Notes under the pieces: model-generated
The model's input: the letters and a program-made list of their open reading frames with translations, nothing else
Database searches by the model: none
What the model was told of the DNA's origin: nothing
Part shown: in pieces, positions 25,253 through 34,223 of the stretch
Position numbering within the stretch: position 1 is the first letter of the stretch
Layout of the letters: each line of letters begins with the position of its first letter
Assembly (NCBI GenBank): GCA_014801985.1
Contig: JAAVDD010000021.1
Coordinates: 64,287 to 100,727, forward strand
Source: Bacteroides sp.
Lineage (GTDB): Bacteria; Bacteroidota; Bacteroidia; Bacteroidales; Muribaculaceae
DNA: 36,441 nucleotides
Reading direction: 5' to 3'
Position numbers and translations under genes: made by a program

Positions 25253-28117
25253 TTAGTTCTTAATTGAGGGGAGGAAAACAAAAGCGGCTATTACATCCAT
25301 TGGCAGCACCGGCTCCACAATCTGATATTCCGAAGAATTTATATAGGTACGGTATTTTGCAAAAGACTCGACCAGACGGTTTGCCCGCTCAAGAGCAATA
25401 TCATCGGTATGCACGCGAAGCAGATTCTCATCATCTACCCATTCTGTCAGTTTTGTAAATTGCGCTGACTGAATAGCCGGTTCGATATTTTCAGAAGCCT
25501 CAGCCTCGAAAAACAGTTTCTTGCATTCTTCGGTGGAAATAAAATCATGTCGGTCGATATTACCTCTATAGCCGATAAAAATCATTTCTTCACCGACAAT
25601 CTGACGGTATTCTTCCTTTTTATTCTTTATGACACTGCGCACGCGCATCAACATTACGGTTGTGCGGGTGCTGACGCTATCCGTCGCCATTACCATTGCT
25701 CTCGACGCCGCCAGTTCTCCTCCGTTAATCGTATCATTGACCACGGCTCGCGAAAGATCTTCGACAAAAGTATGGTTTCGCCCAATATAGGTGTAGTTTT
25801 TAGGGGTCGGAGATGCGAAGGAGATGCGGATCACACCCTTTGGGTCGGGCCTGAAATAACCGCGAGTCCTTAGTTCCTTCGGCAATGAGCCTTCAAGGAA
25901 ATGATAGCTGAGAGGAGCATCTTTAATAACCTCCACTCCTGAATGCATAAGTTCGTTGACAATAAAGCGTTCGGTATCTTCGACTCCTCCGATCACCTCG
26001 TGAGCTTCTTTAAGGGAAACGACCATACGTTCAGGACTCATCTGTTCAGTATTATGGGCGTACTTTGTTCTTGATAACTTCTGGTCTTCTTCAACACGTT
26101 TAATTTCCAGTTCGCGTTGTCGGTCATTCTCTCTGATAAATTCTTCGTCATAATCGAATAATGTCGGCACATTGTCGGTCTTAAGGACAAGAATCTCTTT
26201 CATGATACGCTCCATAAGCGAAGCATCATTTTCAGCTATAGGGAGGTAGATGCCGAGGCGCTTCTTGATTTCATCCTGCTTTTTATATAGAACATTGAGC
26301 ACAATCTTGTCCACCGGATTATTGTCGGCATATATTGTTGAGATAAGCACTTCCGGAGCGGTCTGGCCGAAACGGTCGATACGGCCATTGCGCTGCTCAA
26401 CTCGATTGGGGTTCCAGGGCAAATCATAATGAATGACAGTATCGAAGGCCTGCTGGAGGTTCACGCCTTCAGAAAGACAGTCTGTGCAGACAAGTACGTG
26501 ACGCGGATTGGCGGCGAGTTCGTCAATCTTTATCTTGCGTTCCTCATCAGCAAGGCGAGACGTGATCACACCTATCACTACATCTTTTGTCTTTCTATTC
26601 GATTTCAAATGCTCGGAAATATACTTGCCGACATATTCAGCCGTCTGGATATATTGGCAGAAAACAATCGGACTCTTACCCATACCTACGGCAAACTCAA
26701 CAAGTCTCAACACCTGCTTAACCTTATTGTCCAGATCCTTGGATTGTATTTCCCGTAAAGCCTCTATAAATCCATTTAACCGAGATTTCTCCCCGCGCGA
26801 AGCCTTTTGATAAGCGTTAGGTACAGTGTCATCTCCATTCAAGAGGTCTTTCAAACCATCGTTAAACTTATAGATACTATCTTCTGCCAATGGCTCATCC
26901 GCCTCCGCTTCCTGCTCGTTCTTTATTTTATTCTCCAACATGGAGATGCCGGCAGCCGGACTTGACATGACTCCACGCATAAGTGCTAACAAATCCCAGT
27001 AGATATATCTCTGTTTACGCTTGTCTTCAGTACGTGCACTGCTTATTCCGCTCTTGATATAGTTGATAAGCTCATTCAGAACCTTCCTATAGCTCTTGCT
27101 GATTTCATATTGTTCATTATCATCAAAACGCACTTGTTCGGGAAAGACAGTTTCCTCTCCCAGATAAGGCTTGATGTCTGCACGGCGGCGCTGAATAAAG
27201 AATTTGGACAATTCCTCCCGCTCTTTTGCCGTTTGCAGTTGATATGTCTCAAATTTTTTGTCAAGCAGCCCTATAAGGGATTGGAATTCCTCTGTCTGCC
27301 CACTGTGAGGGGTCGCAGTGAGAAGTATCAGCTGCTGCCGAGGTTTATCGGCGAGTTCTCTAAGAAGACGATAACGTTGCTGCTGACCTTTATTTGCGCC
27401 CCGGGGACGGGCGCAGGTGTGAGCCTCATCGACTATTACCAGCTCAGGGCAATGCTCGACAAACATTTTATATCTGTTGTCGGCTTTAATATAATCGATG
27501 GAAATCACCTGAAAAGGAATATCACGGAACACATTCTGGTTTCCTTGCAACTTCTTTTCAAGGCGGCTAATGGTGCTGGAGCGTATTATCTCAGCATCTA
27601 GTCCGAACTTATCCTTTATCTCATTCTGCCATTGCTCACACAGGTGAGGGAGACAGACCACAGCAAACCGAGATATCTCCTTACGGTCAAGGAGTTCTTT
27701 AGCTATCAGCAGGGATTCAAGAGTCTTTCCAATACCCACGTCGTCAGATATAAGGAGCCGGATTGAGGGTTGCTTCAGGGCAAGAATCAGAGGCACCATC
27801 TGATAAGGTCGAGGTTCAAAGGAGAGTCTGCCGAGGCATTGAAATGGCCCGGCTACATCCCGGAAAGATAATCGGCAAGCGTCATAAAGGATGTGTGCTG
27901 CTCCCTGCCATCCTCGAATAAGGTCTTCAGATGTCGGAGGTTGGAAATGGTAGCTTTTTAGTGAAAAACCATTACCATAAAGAGGTCGGTACAGACCGAT
28001 AGACTCTGCATCAGTACCACCCAGTGGTTTCAAGATAATAATATCCGGATTGGGCGCTTGCATAATCACCCAAGGACGATTTCGGAAATCAACTAAAGTG
28101 CCTGTCTTAAAGTCCAT
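25253..28117 (-). CDS. SNF2-family helicase (DrmD-like)
   Basis: This 954-residue superfamily 2 ATPase begins with a small beta-rich domain (about 1-60, TGTLVDFRNRPWVIMQAP) of the kind seen at the start of DISARM DrmD and RapA-like proteins. Then comes FEPRPYQMVPL, Walker A DVGIGKT (126-132), DEAH (230-233) and LLTATPHSG (motif III). A second RecA lobe has VLVCTDCLSEGVNLQ (motif V) and NRVEQRNGRIDRFGQ (motif VI). The C-terminal about 300 residues are unassigned. SNF2 enzymes translocate on double-stranded DNA and do not always unwind it. The start lies 7 bp after the large helicase stop, and the next gene begins 2 bp after its own stop. Its neighbour, a DrmMI-like methylase, supports the DrmD reading; family-level naming remains an inference. 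Confidence 0.87.
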   Translation of the reverse strand: MDFKTGTLVDFRNRPWVIMQAPNPDIIILKPLGGTDAESIGLYRPLYGNGFSLKSYHFQPPTSEDLIRGWQGAAHILYDACRLSFRDVAGPFQCLGRLSFEPRPYQMVPLILALKQPSIRLLISDDVGIGKTLESLLIAKELLDRKEISRFAVVCLPHLCEQWQNEIKDKFGLDAEIIRSSTISRLEKKLQGNQNVFRDIPFQVISIDYIKADNRYKMFVEHCPELVIVDEAHTCARPRGANKGQQQRYRLLRELADKPRQQLILLTATPHSGQTEEFQSLIGLLDKKFETYQLQTAKEREELSKFFIQRRRADIKPYLGEETVFPEQVRFDDNEQYEISKSYRKVLNELINYIKSGISSARTEDKRKQRYIYWDLLALMRGVMSSPAAGISMLENKIKNEQEAEADEPLAEDSIYKFNDGLKDLLNGDDTVPNAYQKASRGEKSRLNGFIEALREIQSKDLDNKVKQVLRLVEFAVGMGKSPIVFCQYIQTAEYVGKYISEHLKSNRKTKDVVIGVITSRLADEERKIKIDELAANPRHVLVCTDCLSEGVNLQQAFDTVIHYDLPWNPNRVEQRNGRIDRFGQTAPEVLISTIYADNNPVDKIVLNVLYKKQDEIKKRLGIYLPIAENDASLMERIMKEILVLKTDNVPTLFDYDEEFIRENDRQRELEIKRVEEDQKLSRTKYAHNTEQMSPERMVVSLKEAHEVIGGVEDTERFIVNELMHSGVEVIKDAPLSYHFLEGSLPKELRTRGYFRPDPKGVIRISFASPTPKNYTYIGRNHTFVEDLSRAVVNDTINGGELAASRAMVMATDSVSTRTTVMLMRVRSVIKNKKEEYRQIVGEEMIFIGYRGNIDRHDFISTEECKKLFFEAEASENIEPAIQSAQFTKLTEWVDDENLLRVHTDDIALERANRLVESFAKYRTYINSSEYQIVEPVLPMDVIAAFVFLPSIKN

Positions 28118-28124
28118 GCTTTCA

Positions 28125-31100
28125 TTAATTTACAGGTTTAAAGATATCGCGATGTGCAGTCACGAAGTCTGCAATGGGAGTGGCATAGTGCCATGACAGA
28201 ACCAAATAGCCGGCATCTTCGAGCATTTCTCTCTTTGCCATATCGTCTGCTTTAACTTCCGGCCTGTCGTGCGGTGTGCCGTCACAGAAAACCACAATTC
28301 TGTCGCCATACATGAAGTCTGGCTGGACATAGTAATGGTCCGGGAATGTGGGCTGTGCTTTGTCGGGGAGACGCAACCGATGATCATGAAGATATTTCAA
28401 GAATTCATATTCTGTTGAGCTGTTATGGTCGCGTGCAGCTTCAAGAGCTTCATACTGCGTGTCATAATCTGGAGACTGATTAGAGAAATGAGCCTCCGGA
28501 GTCACTTGCTGCATCAGCTTGAGGGAGTCATATATCTTTCTGATATCTATCTGCTGATGATATGGCTGGTTATAATAGTTGAGAAGATTGCTGTAGTCAG
28601 CAGGCGAAAGCGCTGAGAGTTCCGATTCTGTATAGGTCGGTTTCTCGAAGCAGATATCATAAGCTCGCTTTACAACCTGACGATAGGATTCAGGTTCTTC
28701 AACGATGCGGGAGAGTACGCCAAGGGAGCCTTCTGCATTCTCATAGATGAAAATATTAGGCAAAGAGCCTTCTCCCATTATTTCGCCTCCAATCTCGCTA
28801 CCTTCAATTTGAAATACTTCTTCTATAGCCTGTTTGAAAGCATATAAAAAGGTGCGAACTGCGGCTTTATCTTGGAGTAAGAGAGCCTGGGAGGGTTGGA
28901 TGTATATTGCATTGGCTGTAGTTTCCGCAAACAGTTTGACGTATTGCAAGCGTCCTGCCATTTGTGGATTCTCGTGTCCCTCTTGGCGAAGTCTTGATAC
29001 ACGTTCTTGACTTATCCATTCACCCGTTTGCGTGTCAAATGGAAAACCATTGGCATTCTCATCATTTTTTGAAGAGAGGAAATAGGTAAGGCGACATGCC
29101 GGTATGTAACGGATATTTGCCAAATGACTTTCACCAAGTTTCAGCTCATTTCTGGTTATAGCTGCCGGATTATCACTTGAGAAATAAATATCTGTCCTGT
29201 AGGATTTACGAGAACGTTCTTCCTCCTGACATGTGATTTTTTCTTCTTCGTTGGCAATCATATCTCCGGCAGGGATACAAAAGCCTCCAATCATCCGAGA
29301 ATTGCCTTGCAACGCTTCGCCAGTGATTACATCAATATGGTTGGCTGAATTGGCAGCGTCTTTGTTGATGTAGCCGGTATGTGGATTATAGATGAATGTG
29401 TGTCTCTGGGGGGCGCCTGTCAACATCATGCGTTTAATACGGAACTTACCGCCATTGTTGTAAATGATGTTATGAGGTCCGAATTCACGTAGAGCAAGAC
29501 TTTTGGCGCGACTTATGAATTCCACCTTATCTCCTTTATATTGCAGGGTTGCACGCAGAGGTAATTTAGTGAAATTATAACCCGGTAAAAATCCTTCACT
29601 CGCAAAATAACGATAGGGATAGAATTCATTCTCCTCGCGGTTCTTGAGATTTCTATCTCCTAAAAGCAGATCTCGCATGACGAGGGCTCTTCTTTCAGCC
29701 ATGAGAGCTTTCTGTTTCTCTTCGTTTTTATCACCGTATAGTTTATTCCTGGTAATCTTCTGAGCCTCCTCTAAAGAATGGATAGTATTTCTATACATAT
29801 TTCTCCACCTGTCAAGAGCTGAATCAAATTCAGAGAGATACGAGGAGAGATTTCGGTCAAGCCAAGCAGTAGAATACCATGCGGGATTCTCTTTTGCTAA
29901 TTGATCCGAAAAATAAGAGTCTGAAATGATATTGTTAAATACCCGTTTAACATTCTTCTTTTGCTCATCGGAAAGTGTCAACAGATATTTGATTTCCTCC
30001 TTTAACGGAAGCTGCGAATCATCTAACTCCACAAGATTTGCGATTCCGTCAGACAACTGTGGAATGGGATACAGGGAAAGAATTGTAGAATGTAAATGTG
30101 TTTTCAACAATTCTTCATTTATAAGTTCCATCCGAGGAGATTTAACTTCACCGCTGACCATCTTTTCAGGATAACGGAGATAATAGTTTTCATGGGAGTT
30201 TCTTGGGCGGCAATAAGTAAAGATTATCGCCGCTTGTCCACTTCGTCCCGCACGTCCCGCGCGCTGGGTATAGTTGGCCGGTGTGGGTGGTACATTCCTC
30301 ATCCCTACGACGCTTAGGTCACGGATGTCTATGCCCAACTCCATAGTGGGTGAACAGAAAAGAATTGGGAATTCTCCATTGCGGAACTGTTGCTCTCTAA
30401 GTTCACGTTCTTCCTTGGCAACCTGACCTGTATGATCTTTTGCCTCATATATTCCTCGTTCGGTATTTAGATTCTTGTAAAGTTGCTTGAAATATAAGTT
30501 GGGCTGCTTCGCTATGAGAGTCTCACCGATTTGTCTAAAGCGAGTCAAATCGGGACGTATAGTCTTCTCATCACCAAGTTGCCATTCTAACATCGAGTAA
30601 TCAAGTTGATACAATCCATCCTGACAATGGATATAATTAGAGAGGTCGGCAAAAAGATTACGCATATATTCCACGTATTCTTCATCTCTATTTAGGACAA
30701 CACCACCATGTTTTGTCAGATAATCCTTTACAAATGTCTTTAGTTTTGACCGAGGACCGGCGCTTTCAGATATGTGTTTATATCGACGCGTTACATCCTG
30801 TTTGTCAAGGTAGATAAACTTTGAGGATGAGATGCGTTCATTTTCGTCAAGAGTCCATGGCGCTTTTAGATTGTCCCGGATTTGCTTAGTTAAATCCTGT
30901 ACGAATGCCTCGGCTCGTTCATTTGACTTCATGCAACCTCTATGACGGAAATAATCAAAAATCTGAATTAAAAATTCCTCTTTATCCTCGTCAGAAAGTC
31001 CCTGTAGCGTTTCTATATCATATAACCTCTCTTCGCCATTGTCACCGGTTATTTCGTCATGCAGATACTTATATCCGATGGATAATAAGCCGCAATCCTC

Positions 31101-33308
31101 CAGATTGGGCATGATGACTGTCCAGTTGTTCAGCAAATCATCGAATATCTTTGTTTCGATGAATCGAATAAAGATATTTTGCTGGTCACGCAAAGCGTGT
31201 CCTCGCTTAGGTTGTAAAAGATATTCAAAAGGTTGGAGATTGAGAGCTTCGAAGGTCAGACGGCCTATATTGGAACTATCAATTGGAAGGGGAGAATTTG
31301 AAAGAGCCTTCCAAATGGCATTGCGAATACGGCTGACCTTCACGAAATCATTGAAATGACCTGCCTGAAGAGCAGCATCCTGACGCGCGTCGACAAAAGT
31401 CATGACTTTTCGGTCGCCCATAGATACGGCTGCCTTATCCATATTCATAATACTCTCATAGGATAAGATTGTCGTAGCTGTACTGCGGCCCTCTCCACCT
31501 ATCTTTGATAGTTTAGACCACTCTTGTGTTCGTCCCGAATATACTATTCTTGCGGAAGGATCATATTGAAGTGGGGCGGGTACAAACCAACCCTCTATGT
31601 AATCTTCTCCGGGAGAATCCTCATTCTCTGAGTAGTTTCCTTGCGCATCAAACCAGATATGCCGAGGAATCCTGGATAAATATGTCTTTTTCAACTTACG
31701 AGTCCCATTTCTACTGATTGAAAACCAATCATCTGGAATGTCGTCAGAATCTAAGTCAAGAGCATAGTCAAATGGATCCTCGCCACTATGAGGAACAAGA
31801 ATATAGCCTGCTGTACCGGTGTTTACCTCCTCCGAATCAGCATATATATTGGCTTCAAATATACGCGGCATGATCCTGTCCGACAGAGTGACAACATAGA
31901 ATTCATGACCACTAAGTCGACTGAATACAATAGGAAAGAATATGGGTTTATCTCCCTCACCGGCATATTCATCATAATACATCTTCTCCTCGATGGTGAG
32001 TTGTCGCATTTCAGGTGTTCCTAATGTGGCATATACATTTCCTGTCTGAGGAATAAACTGATGTATCTTATAAGGGAGTATGCTCTCTTCAGAAGAATTT
32101 TGAATGATACGGTTTCTCCAATTAAAGAAGTCTTCAAGATGTTTGGAACAAACATCTTTCCCGATACCATTAAGATATCGATTTAATTGAATGGCAATAC
32201 TATCCAAGGATTTTGGCTTGCCTCGGAAATATCTGTTTTCTTCCTTATTAAAAGTTAACGCCACGTTCTGTTCAAGCCAGATTGCCGTAGGATGGTTCTT
32301 CAGATCCTCAAGTGTAGAAGAGGAATCAATATTGGAGCGTACGGCGACGGCAAGTTCACTTTTTGTAACAGTCCTTCCCGTTGAAAAGCCGGGTTCGAGA
32401 GTTTCATCAATTACACTTTCTGCATCATACTTACTCCCGAAGATACAGGAAGCGACATCAGCAACTTTATTTTTTTGTTGCTGATACGTCATAGTCTCAT
32501 CCGAAACCATAGTTGCTGATGTGCCAAAACAAAGCACTTCCCTTTTTGCTTGCCTTCGAATTCGACGTATCAACATGGAAACGTCACTTCCTTGCATGCC
32601 TCTATATGTATGGAGTTCATCGAAAACGAGGAATCTGAGATTATCAAGGAAACATTTTCTCAGAGCCTCTTCTTTACCCGCACGGGTCATAAGAAGCTCA
32701 AGCATCATATAGTTGGTCAATATAATGTTGGGCGGATTGTCTTGTATCCTTTGACGTGCTTCGTCATTCTCTTGCCCGGTATATTTACCAAAGGTAATAG
32801 GACACTCCTTTCCTGTGGCTGCCTGGTATGCCTGGCTATAACCTTCAAGTTCCATCTCCTGTGAGTTGATAAGCGCATTCATAGGATAGACAATGATGGC
32901 AATGGTCTTATCCTGACATTCGATAGGATTAAGGAGGACATGATTGAAGATAGTAGCCATGAAAGTGCGGGATTTGCCGGAGCCGGTCCCTGAAGTGACT
33001 ATAAATTCCTTGCCTTGACAACCGAGTTGAATTGCCTCTTGCTGATGAATGTAAAAAGTATGAATGAAAAAGTAGCGTAAATCAGAGTGAATCGGCCATC
33101 CGGCTGAAATCATTTCATCCACGCCAATTCCTTGCTTGAAATTAGGATTAAATTGAATCAGAGCATCCGGCCATAACTTTTCATTTGCCATAGCATTGGT
33201 AACCTCATATTTAATTCGAGAATCCTTGATGGCTATAAAACTGGAAACATAATCTTTATACCCACTTTTCAGCTTACTATATAAATCGAAAATATTCAGA
33301 GTCATCAT
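28125..33308 (-). CDS. Giant DEAD/DEAH helicase with DUF1998-type region and C-terminal nuclease-like domain
   Basis: This 1727-residue protein has an SF2 helicase front: Walker A SGTGSGKS (106-113), YPMNALINSQ (motif Ia), DELH (230-233) within VFDELHTYRGMQGSDV, and GTSATM (motif III). After a long insertion come PTMELGIDIRDL (motif V) and QRAGRAGRSGQ (motif VI). That set is typical of DUF1998-type helicases (DrmA/DrmB, DruE, Mrf/Hrq-like). A DUF1998-like region follows (about 1400-1600, RYIPACRLTYF, FAETTANAIYIQP). The end (1640-1727) has PDFMYGDRIVVFCDG, then Lys/Glu helices and LVLSWHY, resembling DUF559/Vsr-like PD-(D/E)xK folds. It could be a DrmA-DrmB fusion with its own nuclease, or a DruE relative. 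Its ATG overlaps the HTH gene by 4 bp (ATGA). Confidence 0.87.
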   Translation of the reverse strand: MMTLNIFDLYSKLKSGYKDYVSSFIAIKDSRIKYEVTNAMANEKLWPDALIQFNPNFKQGIGVDEMISAGWPIHSDLRYFFIHTFYIHQQEAIQLGCQGKEFIVTSGTGSGKSRTFMATIFNHVLLNPIECQDKTIAIIVYPMNALINSQEMELEGYSQAYQAATGKECPITFGKYTGQENDEARQRIQDNPPNIILTNYMMLELLMTRAGKEEALRKCFLDNLRFLVFDELHTYRGMQGSDVSMLIRRIRRQAKREVLCFGTSATMVSDETMTYQQQKNKVADVASCIFGSKYDAESVIDETLEPGFSTGRTVTKSELAVAVRSNIDSSSTLEDLKNHPTAIWLEQNVALTFNKEENRYFRGKPKSLDSIAIQLNRYLNGIGKDVCSKHLEDFFNWRNRIIQNSSEESILPYKIHQFIPQTGNVYATLGTPEMRQLTIEEKMYYDEYAGEGDKPIFFPIVFSRLSGHEFYVVTLSDRIMPRIFEANIYADSEEVNTGTAGYILVPHSGEDPFDYALDLDSDDIPDDWFSISRNGTRKLKKTYLSRIPRHIWFDAQGNYSENEDSPGEDYIEGWFVPAPLQYDPSARIVYSGRTQEWSKLSKIGGEGRSTATTILSYESIMNMDKAAVSMGDRKVMTFVDARQDAALQAGHFNDFVKVSRIRNAIWKALSNSPLPIDSSNIGRLTFEALNLQPFEYLLQPKRGHALRDQQNIFIRFIETKIFDDLLNNWTVIMPNLEDCGLLSIGYKYLHDEITGDNGEERLYDIETLQGLSDEDKEEFLIQIFDYFRHRGCMKSNERAEAFVQDLTKQIRDNLKAPWTLDENERISSSKFIYLDKQDVTRRYKHISESAGPRSKLKTFVKDYLTKHGGVVLNRDEEYVEYMRNLFADLSNYIHCQDGLYQLDYSMLEWQLGDEKTIRPDLTRFRQIGETLIAKQPNLYFKQLYKNLNTERGIYEAKDHTGQVAKEERELREQQFRNGEFPILFCSPTMELGIDIRDLSVVGMRNVPPTPANYTQRAGRAGRSGQAAIIFTYCRPRNSHENYYLRYPEKMVSGEVKSPRMELINEELLKTHLHSTILSLYPIPQLSDGIANLVELDDSQLPLKEEIKYLLTLSDEQKKNVKRVFNNIISDSYFSDQLAKENPAWYSTAWLDRNLSSYLSEFDSALDRWRNMYRNTIHSLEEAQKITRNKLYGDKNEEKQKALMAERRALVMRDLLLGDRNLKNREENEFYPYRYFASEGFLPGYNFTKLPLRATLQYKGDKVEFISRAKSLALREFGPHNIIYNNGGKFRIKRMMLTGAPQRHTFIYNPHTGYINKDAANSANHIDVITGEALQGNSRMIGGFCIPAGDMIANEEEKITCQEEERSRKSYRTDIYFSSDNPAAITRNELKLGESHLANIRYIPACRLTYFLSSKNDENANGFPFDTQTGEWISQERVSRLRQEGHENPQMAGRLQYVKLFAETTANAIYIQPSQALLLQDKAAVRTFLYAFKQAIEEVFQIEGSEIGGEIMGEGSLPNIFIYENAEGSLGVLSRIVEEPESYRQVVKRAYDICFEKPTYTESELSALSPADYSNLLNYYNQPYHQQIDIRKIYDSLKLMQQVTPEAHFSNQSPDYDTQYEALEAARDHNSSTEYEFLKYLHDHRLRLPDKAQPTFPDHYYVQPDFMYGDRIVVFCDGTPHDRPEVKADDMAKREMLEDAGYLVLSWHYATPIADFVTAHRDIFKPVN

Positions 33309-33517
33309 AGTTTTGTTGAACGAAGCAAATCTTTAACATCAACCTCCAATTTTTCGGCAATTCTTACTAAAGTAGCCAAATCAGGCTGGGAAGAATTGGT
33401 ACACCATTTGGACACGGTAGCTGGATCCTTCCCCAGTTCGCTGGCCAGCCATTTATTCGTTCTTTTTTTCTCTACAAGAACTACTTTGATTCGGTTTATA
33501 TCATCCATTTCTGCCAT
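33305..33517 (-). CDS. XRE/Cro-type HTH regulator of the defence operon
   Basis: This 70-residue protein is almost entirely one XRE helix-turn-helix domain: KRTNKWLASELGKDPATVSKW contains the two HTH helices, and LATLVRIAEKLEVDVKDLL is the usual closing pair of helices. It is the first gene of the operon, and its TGA overlaps the helicase ATG, so the two are translationally coupled. The frame is open upstream to 33631, but that part would be translated from the promoter and hairpin and looks like hydrophobic noise. ATG 33517 (MAEMDD) or 33508 (MDD) are the real choices. A perfect palindrome over the -7 box 6 bp before the ATG is its likely operator. Such regulators commonly keep costly defence operons low or delay them until methylation is complete; here that is inference. 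Confidence 0.83.
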   Translation of the reverse strand: MAEMDDINRIKVVLVEKKRTNKWLASELGKDPATVSKWCTNSSQPDLATLVRIAEKLEVDVKDLLRSTKL

Positions 33518-33522
33518 TATTA

Positions 33523-33542
33523 TTGCGTTCAACGCAAAATTA
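33523..33542 (-). promoter_or_regulatory. Promoter -7 box and palindromic operator of the defence operon
   Basis: On the minus strand TAATTTTG (33542-33535) matches TAnnTTTG, and CTTG lies 20 bp upstream as a partial -33 box. The perfect palindrome TTGCGTT-N-AACGCAA (33523-33537) overlaps the last bases of the box and covers the expected start of transcription. A bound dimer would block RNA polymerase. The HTH start codon is 6 bp further on. Confidence 0.65.
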
Positions 33543-33580
33543 ATAAAATATAATGATATGAGCAAGATGAAAAATACCAA

Positions 33581-33635
33581 AAATATGAATCTACACGTGA
33601 TAAATGTTAGATTTATCACGTGTAGATTCATATTT
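33581..33635. repeat. Perfect 25-bp-arm hairpin upstream of the defence operon
   Basis: The arms 33581-33605 and 33611-33635 are exact reverse complements with the 5-base loop GTTAG. The stem is AT-rich with a CACGTG core. On the minus strand it is followed by ATATTTTTGG-like T-rich sequence split by the arm end, so it may act as a terminator for the genes to its right and insulate the operon. At 25 bp it is far longer than ordinary terminators. Confidence 0.85.
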
Positions 33636-33717
33636 ATGTTTAATTGTTGTTATTGTGTAGGCGTTTCAGCCGGTCGAGGGGGTGGGCTCGGATGAGGGAA
33701 TCGCGGTAGGCGATGTC

Positions 33718-34134
33718 TTACTGCCAGCGTCCGCTTTGCCATTCTCTGTATTTCTTGGGATAGTTCTCACGGTAGAATTGCCCGAAGGAGATTGCCTTGA
33801 CGTTTTCCTTATACCAGCGGTCAAGTTCCTTGATACGGTGCTCGTATTTGTGTCTTTTGTCGTTTGCGGATTTAGAAACCATAACACTTCTCATAAGGCA
33901 GATGCCTACAAGGGCACCGATACCTATAACAATAGGGAGATTGAGCTTGCTCAGATTCTTCAACCTGATGAAATTACTATCAAGAAGGTTTCGGTCATCT
34001 TCGCAAAGGTTCGCTTCAATGCTTGTAGGCATATTGTGTTGAGCTGTTTCGATGCGTTTGTAGCTTCCATCCATAGCAGCTTGAGTTTGACGAAGTACAG
34101 ATATAATCTCAGCAGAGTTAGCGATGTCCCTCAT
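33718..34134 (-). CDS. Small single-span membrane protein, unknown
   Basis: This 138-residue protein has a helical N-terminus (about 1-60, SAEIISVLRQTQAAMDGSYK), one clear membrane segment (about 67-85, LPIVIGIGALVGICLMRS), and a basic, helical C-terminus with many Tyr/Trp/Lys (ELDRWYKENV, YRENYPKKYREWQ). The family is not recognised. It follows a 62-residue cyclase-like fragment on the same strand after 89 bp that hold no convincing gene. The frame is open 11 codons before this ATG, so the protein may be a remnant of something longer. In cyclic-nucleotide defence loci the effector next to the cyclase is often a membrane protein, but I see no specific match. Confidence 0.55.
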   Translation of the reverse strand: MRDIANSAEIISVLRQTQAAMDGSYKRIETAQHNMPTSIEANLCEDDRNLLDSNFIRLKNLSKLNLPIVIGIGALVGICLMRSVMVSKSANDKRHKYEHRIKELDRWYKENVKAISFGQFYRENYPKKYREWQSGRWQ

Positions 34135-34223
34135 AGATCCGTCATATGTAGAAACTGGTTCTACCGATTACTTTGGCGATATTCGGGCAAAAGAAAAGGC
34201 GCTCAAACTGAACGCATTAACTA

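Noticed and set aside
18087..33308. Simple BREX system call
   Set aside because: The methylase is PglX-like, but brxC/pglY, pglZ and brxL genes are absent.
33518..33631. Hydrophobic N-terminal extension of the HTH regulator
   Set aside because: It would be encoded by the promoter, operator and hairpin; the HTH domain begins after residue 39.
33581..33635. Possible CRISPR repeat
   Set aside because: Only a single palindrome with no spaced copies and no cas genes in the window.
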